In this document: positions 18,241 through 26,958 of the stretch, in pieces
Layout: each line of letters opens with the position of its first letter
Position numbering within the stretch: the first letter of the stretch is position 1
From: VRUE01 sp963753245
GTDB lineage: Bacteria > Actinomycetota > Thermoleophilia > Solirubrobacterales > 70-9
Direction of reading: 5' to 3'
NCBI GenBank assembly: GCA_963753245.1
Contig: CAVWBK010000001.1
Span: 186,001 to 250,000 of the forward strand
Length of the DNA: 64,000 bases
Notes under the pieces: model-generated
The model's input: only the letters and a program-made list of their open reading frames with translations
Database searches by the model: none
What the model was told of the DNA's origin: nothing
Position numbers and translations under genes: made by a program

Positions 18241-18924
18241 ATGAGCATCACGCCCCTTGAACAGCTGCGCGAGGAGATTCATTGCTGCCGGCGCTGTCCG
18301 CGTCTGGTCAGCTGGCGCGAGGCGCGGGCGGCCGATCCCCCCCGCCGCCATCGAGGCAAGAGCTACTGGGCGCGGCCGCTGAGCGGGTTCGGCGACCCCG
18401 ACGCTAGGTTGGCACTGGTCGGCCTCGCCCCGGCAGCGCACGGCGCCAACCGCACCGGCCGTATGTTCACCGGCGATCGCTCCGGCGACTGGCTCTTCGC
18501 AGCGCTGTATCGCGCCGGCCTCGCCAACCAGCCGCGCTCGGAGTCCCGCGAGGACGGCCTGCGGCTGACGGGGGCCTACGTCACCGCGGTCCTCCGCTGC
18601 GCGCCGCCCGCCAACAAGCCCTCGACCGCGGAGCGCGACAACTGCCTGCCCTACCTCGAGCGCGAGCTGGCGCTCCTGCCGAGCTGCCGCACCGTCCTCG
18701 CCCTCGGCGCCATCGGCTGGGACGGAGCCCTGCGCGCCCTGCGCGGGCTGGGAGTGACCGTGCCCCGGCCACGACCGCGCTTTGCACACGGTGCGGTCGC
18801 CGAATTCAGCGACTGGTCCCTGGTCGGCTCCTACCACCCCAGCCAGCAGAACACGTTCACCGGGCGGCTGACTGAGGAGATGCTCGATGCGGCGATCGCC
18901 CGCGCCCTCGACCTCGCTCGCTAA
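18241..18924 (+). CDS. Uracil-DNA glycosylase, family 5 (UdgB-like)
   Basis: 228 residues, with the motif GLAPAAHGANRTGRMFTGD (residues 61-79) that defines the family-5 4Fe-4S glycosylases, which lack the usual polar catalytic Asp/Asn. C15, C16 and C19 near the N-terminus plus later Cys residues (VLRCAPP, DNCLP) can ligate the cluster, and GSYHPSQQN near 200 is the second active-site motif. Removes uracil and other deaminated bases from DNA. An upstream TTG at 18229 is possible, but ATG 18241 gives the family N-terminus. Confidence 0.9.
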   Translation: MSITPLEQLREEIHCCRRCPRLVSWREARAADPPRRHRGKSYWARPLSGFGDPDARLALVGLAPAAHGANRTGRMFTGDRSGDWLFAALYRAGLANQPRSESREDGLRLTGAYVTAVLRCAPPANKPSTAERDNCLPYLERELALLPSCRTVLALGAIGWDGALRALRGLGVTVPRPRPRFAHGAVAEFSDWSLVGSYHPSQQNTFTGRLTEEMLDAAIARALDLAR

Positions 18925-18933
18925 CTTAGGGCG

Positions 18934-19344
18934 GTGCGGCTCCCGGCCTCAAGCACACTTCCCTGCGCCGCCGCCGCGCTGGCCCTGCTGATCGCCGGCT
19001 GCGGCTCCTCCTCCTCCGAGCAGACGACCGGCGGCGGTGAAACCGGCGGCGGGGCGGCGACGATCTCCAAGGCCCCCTCCGGCCTCAGCGAGCAGAAGTG
19101 CGTCGACAAGGCGCTCGACCCGCCCGAAGTCGTGGTGATCGGCACCGGCACCTCGTGCGCGGAAGGGCGCGCGACTGTCAGCGCCTGGACCCACAAGCTC
19201 TCCTGCTCGAGCCCCAGTGGCGCCTCCCGCTACGCCTGCTCGGTCGGCAAGCTGCGCTGCCTGGGGACGACGACCGACCGCGGCACCGTCGTCAACTGCT
19301 CGCGCCAGGGTCGCTCGATCTCCTTCGCCGTCAAGCCCGGCTGA
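18934..19344 (+). CDS. Small secreted lipoprotein, unknown function
   Basis: 136 residues from GTG 18934, 9 bp after the glycosylase gene. The N-terminus is a signal peptide with lipobox ALLIAGC, then a Ser/Gly/Thr-rich linker and a domain with six cysteines (KCVDK, TSCAEG, LSCSS, YACSV, LRCLG, VNCSR) that probably form three disulfides. I recognise no family. Codon use and the clear lipobox argue that it is real. Confidence 0.7.
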   Translation: MRLPASSTLPCAAAALALLIAGCGSSSSEQTTGGGETGGGAATISKAPSGLSEQKCVDKALDPPEVVVIGTGTSCAEGRATVSAWTHKLSCSSPSGASRYACSVGKLRCLGTTTDRGTVVNCSRQGRSISFAVKPG

Positions 19345-19347
19345 GCC

Positions 19348-19980
19348 TCACCCCGCCCCGCTCGACGTCACCCCGGGCGGGGGGCGGCGGAATGTCTCGA
19401 CGAGCAGCAGGAGCCAGATCAGCTGGGCGATGCCCGGATCGACCACGGCGACTGGAATCGAGAGCAAGAAGACGCCGGCGATGAACAACGATCGGCGGGC
19501 GAACTCACGCCTCTGCACCGGGTCATCGTCGGCGAGGCCGGCCCGGCGCGCGTCGGTTGACATCAGCATCCCGGCCAGGACGGCTCCCGCCAGGTTGCTG
19601 GCATAGAGCACGATCGCCGCCGTCTCACCGCCGTATTCGCCGAGCACCTCGCTGCTGAAGGGAATCAAGACGATCCATGCGAGATAGAAGAGGTTGAGGC
19701 CGAGCAGGCGACCGTCGAAGCCGGTGATTTCGCCGAACAGCTGGTGATGGACGATCCAGAACCGGCCGATCACCGCGAAGCTGATCCCGAAGGCGAGGAG
19801 GTTCTGGCGCTGCCCCCAAAGCGCATTGCCCACTTCGTTTCCGTGGAGATGCTCGGGCACGTTGAAGTTGAGGACGAGCAGGGTGATCGCGATCGCGAAG
19901 ACTCCGTCACTGAAGGCCACGATCCGCGAGAACTCGACCTCGTTCTCCTTGCGCTGCCGCGCCGAGTCCGACCTCGCCAT
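19348..19980 (-). CDS. TMEM175 family (DUF1211) potassium channel-like protein
   Basis: 210-residue membrane protein. The signature FSDGVFAIAITLLVL near residues 24-38 is that of bacterial TMEM175 channels, where the first helix carries the F-S-D motif lining the pore. About six helices follow, matching the single-repeat bacterial form that assembles as a tetramer. Convergent with the small lipoprotein gene, 3 bp apart. Selectivity for potassium is inferred from the family. Confidence 0.88.
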   Translation of the reverse strand: MARSDSARQRKENEVEFSRIVAFSDGVFAIAITLLVLNFNVPEHLHGNEVGNALWGQRQNLLAFGISFAVIGRFWIVHHQLFGEITGFDGRLLGLNLFYLAWIVLIPFSSEVLGEYGGETAAIVLYASNLAGAVLAGMLMSTDARRAGLADDDPVQRREFARRSLFIAGVFLLSIPVAVVDPGIAQLIWLLLLVETFRRPPPGVTSSGAG

Positions 19981-20045
19981 CGGCGGATCATCGACTCTGG
20001 ACTCGACGGAACCCCGGCTCGATCCTCCTAGAATGCAGCGAGCCC

Positions 20046-20118
20046 GCCGGCGTAGCTCAGTTGGTAGAGCACTTCACTCGTAATGAAGGGGTCATCGGTT
20101 CAAATCCGATCGTCGGCT
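20046..20118 (+). tRNA. tRNA-Thr (CGT)
   Basis: 73-nt cloverleaf: acceptor GCCGGCG pairing with CGTCGGC (one G-U), D-loop AGCTCAGTTGGTAGAGC, anticodon stem-loop CTTCACTCGTAATGAAG with anticodon CGT, and T-arm GGTTCAAATCC. CCA is not encoded. Confidence 0.95.
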
Positions 20119-20134
20119 TAGGGCCGCCAGCAGC

Positions 20135-20341
20135 TCAGTTGGGCCAGACGGAGCGTGAGCGCGGGCGGCGGCCGGTGAGACGTCGAAAGACCCAGGACAG
20201 CGCAGAGATCAGACCGAGCGAGACGAAGAGGCCAAATGCCCCGAGGACAAGCAGGAAGAGCAGGAAGGCCAGCCCTCCCAAGGGGATAATCAGGAGTTTC
20301 AGCAGCGAGCCGGCCGCAATCAGAGCCAACGAGAATTGCAT
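20135..20341 (-). CDS. Small membrane protein, hypothetical
   Basis: About 68 residues (ATG 20341; an alternative ATG is at 20347). Two hydrophobic helices, FSLALIAAGSLLKLLIIPLG and AFLLFLLVLGAFGLFVSLGL, are followed by a basic tail (FRRLTGRRPRSRS) that should stay in the cytoplasm. No family recognised. It sits in the short gap after tRNA-Thr, convergent with it. The hydrophobic pattern is convincing, but no strong ribosome-binding site is seen, so confidence is moderate. Confidence 0.45.
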   Translation of the reverse strand: MQFSLALIAAGSLLKLLIIPLGGLAFLLFLLVLGAFGLFVSLGLISALSWVFRRLTGRRPRSRSVWPN

Positions 20342-20347
20342 GGACAC

Positions 20348-20692
20348 AGCATGCCCGGTCTACCTAAGCGGCAACTGAGCGCCCGCTCGGGTACTCGCCT
20401 CTCAAACCTTGGGGCGCGCCGATCAGCGAGTTGAGGGGGACGGACGTCCGCCGCTAACGGGCTGCCAGGCGTGAGCGCGGGGCGCCCGGCCGGCGGGCTC
20501 GGAGAGCGCGCCGAGGGCCTTCGAGAGCGATCGAGGCCTTGGCGCCGCCGCCAGTAGCGCAACTTGTCCGCCGTCGGCCTGTTGATGAGTCGACTCCAGC
20601 AGGCACCGGGCGCAGGACCGGTGCTCCGCTAGAGTCAATCGGCGCAGGATCCCCGTGGGAGGGGGGCTGTCGACCCACGGACAAGGAGTGAG
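20348..20692. other. Intergenic region without recognised gene
   Basis: No convincing coding frame. The 10-bp palindrome CGGACGTCCG lies near 20440. The end of the region carries the AAGGAG ribosome-binding site just before ATG 20693 and must contain the promoter of the copper-oxidase operon, but I could not pick -35/-10 elements with confidence. Confidence 0.4.
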
Positions 20693-22222
20693 ATGAAGCA
20701 CAGGTTTGCGGTCCTCGCCCTCATCGCTTTGGCATTCGCCACGATCGGGGCCACACATGCTTCTGCCGCCAAGAGCGGCCACCAGAAGAAGACCCCCAAG
20801 TCACGGGTCTTTGAAGTCTGCCTGCATGGGTGCAAGTACCGCAAGATCCAGAAGGCCGTGGATGCCGCCGGCGGCTTTAGGGCCAAGAAGAAGAACGCCA
20901 AGGTGAAGGCGATCGTCACGGTCAAGCCCGGCAAGTACATCGAAGGGGTGGTCCTCGACGGGACCAAGAAGAAGAAGAACTTCAACGGGCTAACGATCAA
21001 GGGGACCAAGACCAATCCGCGCAAGACGATTCTCGAAGGCAAGAACGCCAAGGGCGAACTTGGCCCTGCACAGAATGGCATCGAGGCGGTTGACGTCGAC
21101 GGTGTTGTCTTCAAGAACATGTGGGCCCGCAACTATGAATCCAACGGCTTCTTCGTTCATGCGGCGACGACCAGCGGCCAGCACTGCGATGGCTACACGA
21201 TGGACAACCTGCTGGCCTCCGGAAATCGCTCCTACGGTCTCTTCGCCAAGGGTTGTTTGGGCGGCAAGATGATCAACTCGGCCGGCTACCACCAGGGCGA
21301 TTCGGCCTACTACGTCGGCGAAACGCCGTGCGATAGGACCACCTACAACGTGCACGGCATCGAAGCTCCTCCCTGCCAGAAGAAGCCGCAGTGGACGCTG
21401 CTCAAAAACGACGAAAGCTACGAAAATGTGCTCGGCTACTCGGGTACCAACTCAAAGTACGTGCGGATCGTCGAATCTGACTTCTTCAACAACGGCGCGG
21501 GAATCGTCCCGAACACGCTCGACAGCGAGGGATACGAGCCCAACGGCTGGAACGTGTTCGAAAAGAACAACATCTTCTGGAACAACTACAACTACTTCCT
21601 CGCTGCATCATCCTTCAAAACGGTCTCCTCGGGGCTCGGCAAAGTCGGCGGCAATAACGTCAATTACCCAACCGGCGTGGGGATCGTCCTCTACGGCAGC
21701 GATGGCAACATCGTCAAACAGAACAACGTCTTCGGCAATGACAAGTGGGGCGTCGCCTCATTCTCGGGCCCAGGCGAAATCTTCGTCGCCAACGAAGGCG
21801 ATGAAGCCAAGAACGTCAACAACCAGATCCTCGAAAACTCGATGGGCCGTGAAGGCACAGACCCCAACGGCGAATACGACTTCTGGAATGACGCCAGCGG
21901 CGGCGGCAACTGCTGGGGAGCGAACAGCGCCGGATCCAGTTTCGCGCCCGGAAACGGCAAAGAACCGCTGGCGAAAATCTATCCACCGTGCCCGCAAGCA
22001 CCGGTCGAATACGATTCCGTCAGCAGCCTCAATGTCGTCGCGGGACTGCAGCTCAACTTCGCCGAAGAAAGTGACCCAAAAACGATTCTCGGCTACGCCG
22101 GAACCAGCCCGCCGCAAGACCAGCAGTGCTCCTGGGTGCGCCGGGTCGCCGCGCATCCGGCTTTTGAAAAATTCACGCCGGCAGAGGTTGCCGCTGCGCC
22201 CGGAGAAGTGAGCTGTAAATGA
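20693..22222 (+). CDS. Secreted right-handed parallel beta-helix protein
   Basis: 509 residues with a signal peptide (MKHRFAVLALIALAFATIG to ASA). The region from about 45 to 400 has the short repeating strands of a pectate-lyase/NosD-like beta-helix: KIQKAVDAAG, TIVTVKPGKYIEGVVLDG, then GVVFKNMWARN, YTMDNLLASGN, VRIVESDFFNNGAGI, NVFEKNNIFWNN, IVKQNNVFGND. The helix is lysine- and asparagine-rich. Ribosome site AAGGAG stands 5 nt before ATG. The stop overlaps the cupredoxin start (ATGA 22219-22222). Such folds bind polysaccharide or act in copper-site assembly (NosD); which applies here is not known, but coupling to copper proteins is notable. Confidence 0.82.
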   Translation: MKHRFAVLALIALAFATIGATHASAAKSGHQKKTPKSRVFEVCLHGCKYRKIQKAVDAAGGFRAKKKNAKVKAIVTVKPGKYIEGVVLDGTKKKKNFNGLTIKGTKTNPRKTILEGKNAKGELGPAQNGIEAVDVDGVVFKNMWARNYESNGFFVHAATTSGQHCDGYTMDNLLASGNRSYGLFAKGCLGGKMINSAGYHQGDSAYYVGETPCDRTTYNVHGIEAPPCQKKPQWTLLKNDESYENVLGYSGTNSKYVRIVESDFFNNGAGIVPNTLDSEGYEPNGWNVFEKNNIFWNNYNYFLAASSFKTVSSGLGKVGGNNVNYPTGVGIVLYGSDGNIVKQNNVFGNDKWGVASFSGPGEIFVANEGDEAKNVNNQILENSMGREGTDPNGEYDFWNDASGGGNCWGANSAGSSFAPGNGKEPLAKIYPPCPQAPVEYDSVSSLNVVAGLQLNFAEESDPKTILGYAGTSPPQDQQCSWVRRVAAHPAFEKFTPAEVAAAPGEVSCK

Positions 22223-22632
22223 GGCGCCTGAGGCGACACCCGCTGCTCAGCTCCGCCCTCGGGCTGACCGTTGGCGCGCTCTCCCTGCTCGGGGCAAACG
22301 CGGCGATCGCGAAGGCACCGACGGCACTCGCCCACAAGAGCCCGAAGCCGGCAATCGTCACGGTCGCCGACTTCTACTTCGGTCCGAGCGCGACGACGAT
22401 CAAGAAGGGGGGCTCGGTCAGATGGATCTGGGCCTCGACCAACACCTCACCCCACGACGTCCACCTAAAGAAAGGTCCCAAGGGCCTGAAGAAGGCGAGC
22501 AGCTACTCGACCAAGACAACCGCCGTCACCAACGCCGAATTCAAGAAAACCTTCGAAACGCCGGGCACCTACAACTTCATCTGCACGATTCACCCGACCA
22601 CAATGAAGTTGACCGTCACGGTTAAGAAATAG
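22219..22632 (+). CDS. Cupredoxin (plastocyanin-like copper protein)
   Basis: 137 residues with a signal peptide. Type-1 copper ligands are all visible: H79 in SPHDVHL and C122, H125, M129 in CTIHPTTM. It should be a small periplasmic electron carrier. Translation is coupled to the beta-helix gene by a 4-bp overlap, and a multicopper oxidase follows 10 bp downstream. The simplest model is that it passes electrons to or from that oxidase. Confidence 0.88.
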   Translation: MRRLRRHPLLSSALGLTVGALSLLGANAAIAKAPTALAHKSPKPAIVTVADFYFGPSATTIKKGGSVRWIWASTNTSPHDVHLKKGPKGLKKASSYSTKTTAVTNAEFKKTFETPGTYNFICTIHPTTMKLTVTVKK

Positions 22633-22642
22633 GGGCCTGGCA

Positions 22643-23695
22643 TTGAGCCCCGATCCGCTCGACCGCCGCACCTTTCTCGGCCTCAGCGGCGCAACCTTCC
22701 TCTGCACCTTGGCGGGCCATCACGTGCTCACCGACGGGAGCAAGGTCAATATCGATCACCTCGCGCGCGAGGTCGACGTGCCGGCCAACGTCGCCGAGCA
22801 AAACGGCGCTGCCGGCGCCTCGGCCGCCGAGGTGTCGGCGCTCAGCGCCAGCGGCCCGACCCGCGAATACTGGATCACCGCTGAGGAACGGCGCTGGAAC
22901 ATCGTCCCCACCCATCGCGACCAGATGATGGCCGCCCCGATCAAGGAAGGGCGCACCACCTTCAACGCCTACGGCTACCGGCCCTACTCGGCGAACTTCG
23001 CCACGCCGCTGGCTCCGGCGAGTGTTCCCGGACCGCTGATCGAAGCCGAGGTCGGCGAAACCGTGATCGTCCACTTTCGCAACAAACTGAAGGCGCCGGT
23101 AACCGTCCACCCGCACGGAATCTTCTATGCAAACGAAATGGACGGCACATACAAGGGTAAGTTCACCGACGCCGGCGGCTTCGTCCAGCACAATCGCACC
23201 TTTACCTATATCTGGGAGGCTCGCGAAGGCACGGAAGGTACCTGGATCTACCATGACCACGGGCCGATGGACCCGCTGCCGGTCTTCAAGGGTCTCTTCG
23301 GACCGCTGGTGATCCGCAAGCAGGGTGAAGTGCGCCCCGATCGCGAGTTCTTCCTCGGTTTCCACACCTGGGACCCGACTGTTACCGGCCTGCAGGGCGA
23401 TTACTTCTGCATCAATGGTCACGCCTACGCCGGCAACACACCGACCCTGGAAGCAAAGGTCGGCGAACGGGTCGCGTTTCACGTCTACGGAATGGACAAC
23501 TTCTTCCACACCTTCCATCTGCACGGCCATCGCTGGACCAGCCCAGATGGGACGATCATCGACACCAAAACCTTCGGGCCGGCTGAGTCCTTCAAGCTCG
23601 AATTCATCGAGGACAATCCTGGCCGCTGGTTCTACCACTGCCACGTCTTCGAGCACCTGCACATGGGAATGAACGGGTGGTACGTCGTCTCCTAG
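22643..23695 (+). CDS. Two-domain multicopper oxidase
   Basis: 350 residues with a twin-arginine-like start (DRRTFLGLSGATFL), so probably exported folded. The complete copper set is present: HPH at 156-158, HDH at 204-206, H289-TFH292-L-H294 and H332-C333-H334 with H338 and M343. These are the eight trinuclear histidines plus type-1 ligands H289, C333, H338 and M343. Length fits two-domain laccase-like or ferroxidase-like enzymes that work as trimers. Start is TTG 22643, the only frame-consistent start. The substrate (phenol, metal ion) is not evident. Overlaps the next cupredoxin gene by 19 bp. Confidence 0.9.
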   Translation: MSPDPLDRRTFLGLSGATFLCTLAGHHVLTDGSKVNIDHLAREVDVPANVAEQNGAAGASAAEVSALSASGPTREYWITAEERRWNIVPTHRDQMMAAPIKEGRTTFNAYGYRPYSANFATPLAPASVPGPLIEAEVGETVIVHFRNKLKAPVTVHPHGIFYANEMDGTYKGKFTDAGGFVQHNRTFTYIWEAREGTEGTWIYHDHGPMDPLPVFKGLFGPLVIRKQGEVRPDREFFLGFHTWDPTVTGLQGDYFCINGHAYAGNTPTLEAKVGERVAFHVYGMDNFFHTFHLHGHRWTSPDGTIIDTKTFGPAESFKLEFIEDNPGRWFYHCHVFEHLHMGMNGWYVVS

Positions 23696-24423
23696 GGCGG
23701 GGGCGGCGCCTGGGGGCGCTGCTCGCCGCCACCGCGTTGGCAATGGCAATCTCGGCCTCGCCGGCGGCGGCGCTCAACACCCGCGTCTCGATTTCCAACT
23801 ACGAATGGTCCAACAAGCAGGTCCATATCGATCTCGGCGAGAAAGTCACCTGGGACTGGCTCGGCCCCGATCTCGCCCACTCGGTGACCGGCGTCTCGGC
23901 CAACGCGCTGGGCTGGGACTCCGACCCGAACACCGACGCCCCCAGCCATGAGCCCGGGGACTCATACACAATCCAGTTCAGCCAGCCGGGCGTCTACCAG
24001 TTCCAGTGCAAACTGCACTCCTTCGTGCGCGGTGAAGTCCTCGTCTCCAACGTCCCCGGCGATCCGAATTCAGACCCCGGGCCCCAGCCGCCGCTCAACA
24101 TCGACGTGACTCCTCCGACGCTCGGCGATGTGACCCTGAAGCGGGTCAGCTTCAGCAGCACAAAGGGCGTCCCGATGAAGGCCCAGATCAGCGAGCGCGG
24201 CACGCTTGATGCCGAGTACTACCGGCTCAACTCCCACGACAAGCGGGTCTTCAGCGGCTACCAGATCTGGAATACCTTCATCGGCATCAATCACATCTCA
24301 CTCGCCGGGCGCGGCAAGCACTTCAAGGCGCGCCCGGGGCGCTACGTGGCCGTTCTGCGAGCCAGCGACGAAGCGGCCAACACTTCAAAGCCGGTGAGCA
24401 AGGCCTTCACGATCACCGGCTAG
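23677..24423 (+). CDS. Cupredoxin-domain protein with C-terminal extra domain
   Basis: 248 residues from GTG 23677, overlapping the oxidase gene. Signal peptide, then a cupredoxin domain (about 35-125) with H68 in DLAHSV and C111/H114 in QCKLHSFVR. The residue at the methionine-ligand position, C+7, is R118. A second domain follows from 140 to 248 (strand-rich, RVSFSSTKGVPMKAQISERG, ending SKAFTITG), similar to a fibronectin-like fold. The missing axial Met could raise the potential or abolish normal copper binding. Last gene of the four-gene copper operon. Confidence 0.82.
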   Translation: MVRRLLGRGRRLGALLAATALAMAISASPAAALNTRVSISNYEWSNKQVHIDLGEKVTWDWLGPDLAHSVTGVSANALGWDSDPNTDAPSHEPGDSYTIQFSQPGVYQFQCKLHSFVRGEVLVSNVPGDPNSDPGPQPPLNIDVTPPTLGDVTLKRVSFSSTKGVPMKAQISERGTLDAEYYRLNSHDKRVFSGYQIWNTFIGINHISLAGRGKHFKARPGRYVAVLRASDEAANTSKPVSKAFTITG

Positions 24424-24450
24424 CGCCGCCCAGGCGCCCGCAGGCGGCGC
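24423..24450 (+). terminator. Hairpin at the end of the copper-oxidase operon
   Basis: GCGCCGCC (24423-24430) pairs with GGCGGCGC (24443-24450) across a 12-nt loop; the stop codon contributes its last base. There is no T-run, so a rho-independent terminator is only possible. Confidence 0.35.
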
Positions 24451-24550
24451 CGATAGACACTGGTTGAGGGTTGGCGCGTGCGCCATGCTCGATCCCGATC
24501 ACGGTCCAATCGAGGAAGACCAACCCGCGACAGCAGACGTCATCTGCGAC

Positions 24551-25117
24551 TCAGAGGCCGACCGGGTGACGAGCCACGAAGTTGCCGGTGGGGACCATCC
24601 ATTCGTGCCAACGCGGCCCGGTTTCGCCGGGCGGAGGGTCGCGGGTATCAAAGCGCAGGCCAGCGATCACCATGAAGGTGTGGTGAGCGTTGGCGTAGAC
24701 AGTGATCCAGCGCCCCGGACCTGCTTCACCCCAGTACTCGAGCTCACCCGAGACGAGGGTGACTTCGAGCAGCCCGGCCCCGTGCAGGGCGTAGCCGACC
24801 GCGCCCGAGCAGTCATAGCCATGCGTCCACCAGCGCAGGTGACCACCGCCCCAGACATAGGGTCGGTGATCGATGCGATTGGCGGCGGCGATCACTTCCT
24901 TGACCACGGGAGGAGCATCCGGCGGGGCAACCGCCCTGCCGTCGACAACGCTCGCCCCGCAGGTTGCGGCGCTGCGCGTCTGGCCCGGCGAACCATGAAG
25001 ACACGGGCCACTCGGACCCATAGCCCCCGCAGAAGCCGAACCAGCACCAGCGGCAAGCGCGATCACGACCAGCAGCGTCGCAACACTCGATCTTCGAATG
25101 TAGAGCGCGATCCGCAA
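24551..25117 (-). CDS. NlpC/P60-type secreted hydrolase
   Basis: 188 residues with a signal peptide (LLVVIALAAGAGSASAGA). The catalytic motif is YDCSGAVGYALHGAGL (nucleophile Cys) preceded by YVWGGGH, with a partner histidine in NAHHTFMVIAGLRFDT. NlpC/P60 enzymes cut peptide links in peptidoglycan. The region between catalytic Cys and His is short, so it is a minimal catalytic domain. Convergent with the copper operon. Confidence 0.8.
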   Translation of the reverse strand: MRIALYIRRSSVATLLVVIALAAGAGSASAGAMGPSGPCLHGSPGQTRSAATCGASVVDGRAVAPPDAPPVVKEVIAAANRIDHRPYVWGGGHLRWWTHGYDCSGAVGYALHGAGLLEVTLVSGELEYWGEAGPGRWITVYANAHHTFMVIAGLRFDTRDPPPGETGPRWHEWMVPTGNFVARHPVGL

Positions 25118-25187
25118 AGGCTACGCGAGTGGCGGGGCCGCGCCCAGAAACGTGTTCACCGGGTCGGCCCGTAGGCTGCCAGCTCCG

Positions 25188-26081
25188 ATGAAAGCCCGCC
25201 CGCTGATCTGCCTCGCTCTCGCCGCCATCCTCGGCGGTTGTGGGGGCAGCTCGGGGGCCGAATTCCAGGCTCAGGTCCGTACCGCGCGGCTGCCCGACAC
25301 CAGAATCGCCTGGTATGAACGCGGCCAGGGGCCGCCGCTGGTGATGCTGACCGGAACCGGCTCGACGATGGCCGAATGGGATCCGGCGCTGTTGCGGCTC
25401 TTGGCCAACGATCATCGGCTGATCCTCTTCGACTACCCGGGCCTCGGGCGCTCGGGCCCATGGCATGGCCACAGCTTCGCCTCTCTCGCGAGCGCCACGG
25501 TCGAGCTGATGAGCGCGATCCACATCTCAAGGGCCGACATTCTGGGCTGGTCGATGGGCGGCTTCGTCGCCCAGCGCCTGGCGATCGAACATCCCCAGCG
25601 GGTCTCCCACCTGATTCTGGCGGGTACCAACCCAGGCGGCGGGCAGGCCGTGCTCGGCAGCGCCAAGGCACAGGCAATCGACAGTGAGCCCGATCCCTCG
25701 CAGGCCGAAATCCTCCGTGAGCTCTACCCGCGCGATCGCCTCGCCGAGGGACGACGCTTCCTGCGTCGGCTGGAAAGCGCGAGCCAGGACGGCGAAATCC
25801 CCAACGACTTTCAGGTGCCCGCCGCGACCACCGACGCCCAGGTTGCGGCCGAGGATCCATGGCTGCGCAGCGACCGCAACTACCGCCAGTTGGCGGAGCT
25901 GGGCGCCCCGACATTGGCTGCCGCGGGCGCCGCTGACCCGGTGGTGCCACCGGTGAACCTGCACCGAATCGCCGCGCAGATCCCCCGATCGAGGTTCGCC
26001 GTTTTCGCCGGAGCCCACGCCTTCCTCTTTCAGGAGCGCCGCCCGTTCACGCGCACCGTCGACAGATTTCTCAACCACTGA
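25188..26081 (+). CDS. Alpha/beta-hydrolase lipoprotein
   Basis: 297 residues from ATG 25188. The signal peptide ends in lipobox AILGGC. The alpha/beta-hydrolase triad is visible: nucleophile Ser in GWSMGG, Asp in GAADPVVPP and His in AGAHAFLF; the oxyanion strand is VMLTGTGSTMAEWDP. It probably hydrolyses an ester at the cell surface, substrate unknown. A GrpB-like gene follows after 9 bp. Confidence 0.87.
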   Translation: MKARPLICLALAAILGGCGGSSGAEFQAQVRTARLPDTRIAWYERGQGPPLVMLTGTGSTMAEWDPALLRLLANDHRLILFDYPGLGRSGPWHGHSFASLASATVELMSAIHISRADILGWSMGGFVAQRLAIEHPQRVSHLILAGTNPGGGQAVLGSAKAQAIDSEPDPSQAEILRELYPRDRLAEGRRFLRRLESASQDGEIPNDFQVPAATTDAQVAAEDPWLRSDRNYRQLAELGAPTLAAAGAADPVVPPVNLHRIAAQIPRSRFAVFAGAHAFLFQERRPFTRTVDRFLNH

Positions 26082-26090
26082 ACGCCCAGG

Positions 26091-26645
26091 ATGAGCCCGA
26101 TCGACCCGACTCGCCCGGCCGATCCCAGCGGCGACCCTGAACCGGTTCAGCTGATGCCCTACGACCGATCCTGGCCAGAACTATTTGAGGTCGAGCGCGA
26201 GGCGCTGGGCGAGGCGATCGGACCCTGGGTCATCGGACCGATCCACCACATCGGCAGCACGGCCGTCCCCGGACTGGAGGCCAAGCCGGTCATCGACATC
26301 CTCGCCGGAGTCGCCTCGCTGGAGGAATCACGAGCGTGCTTCGATTCCCTGGCGCGACTCGATTATCTGTATTCGCCCTATCTCTGCGAGCTGATGCACT
26401 GGTTCTGCAAGCCCGATCCCAGACGTCGCAGCCATCATCTTCATCTCATTCCTGTGAGGAGCGAGCGCTATCTGGCAGAGCTCAGGTTCCGGGATAGGCT
26501 GCGCGATGATTTGCGAGTGGCGAACGAATATGTCGCCCTCAAGCGCAGCCTGGCGCAGCAGTTCGGAAATGACCGCGACGCATATACGGAGGCCAAGGGC
26601 GAATTCATCCGGCGCGTCCTGGTGGGAGCCCACCCGGGCTCCTAG
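26091..26645 (+). CDS. GrpB family nucleotidyltransferase-like protein (UPF0157)
   Basis: 184 residues. The family core is HHIGSTAVPGLEAKPVIDILAGV (nucleotidyltransferase-type GST...D.D), then HHLHLIPVRSERYLAELRFRDRLRDD. These are typical of the GrpB/CoaE-associated UPF0157 family; the N-terminal PYDRSWPELFEVER also matches. Biochemical function is not established. Confidence 0.88.
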   Translation: MSPIDPTRPADPSGDPEPVQLMPYDRSWPELFEVEREALGEAIGPWVIGPIHHIGSTAVPGLEAKPVIDILAGVASLEESRACFDSLARLDYLYSPYLCELMHWFCKPDPRRRSHHLHLIPVRSERYLAELRFRDRLRDDLRVANEYVALKRSLAQQFGNDRDAYTEAKGEFIRRVLVGAHPGS

Positions 26646-26958
26646 CGGTTGGTTTCTGAGCTCGGCGCCAACAGTCCGCGACAGGCTCGAAATTGGCGCC
26701 GCTACCGGCTGGCGGGTCAACCCAGATCCTCAGGGTCGGGGCCCGCGGCATGGCCGTCAAGCCCACGACATTGGCCAGATGTGGAGAGTCCAGAAGGAGC
26801 TCTGAAAGGACGACAGCAAGGGCCGCTGGCCTTCGAGCGCTCCCTCGGGCCAGCGCCGACTTGAACCTCGAGAACGGGATAGCCGTAACCCGGTGGGAGA
26901 CCAGCGAGAGAGGCCACCCCAAGGTGGCATCGACGAGCACACCAAAAGGAGACAGCAA
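26646..26958. other. Intergenic region without recognised gene
   Basis: No credible frame. The last bases carry GGAG 7 nt before the GTG of the following lipoprotein. The remainder shows no hairpin or repeat I would defend. Confidence 0.4.

Noticed and set aside
20061..20378. Frame beginning in tRNA-Thr (MVEHFTRNEG...)
   Set aside because: tRNA read as protein; no family features.
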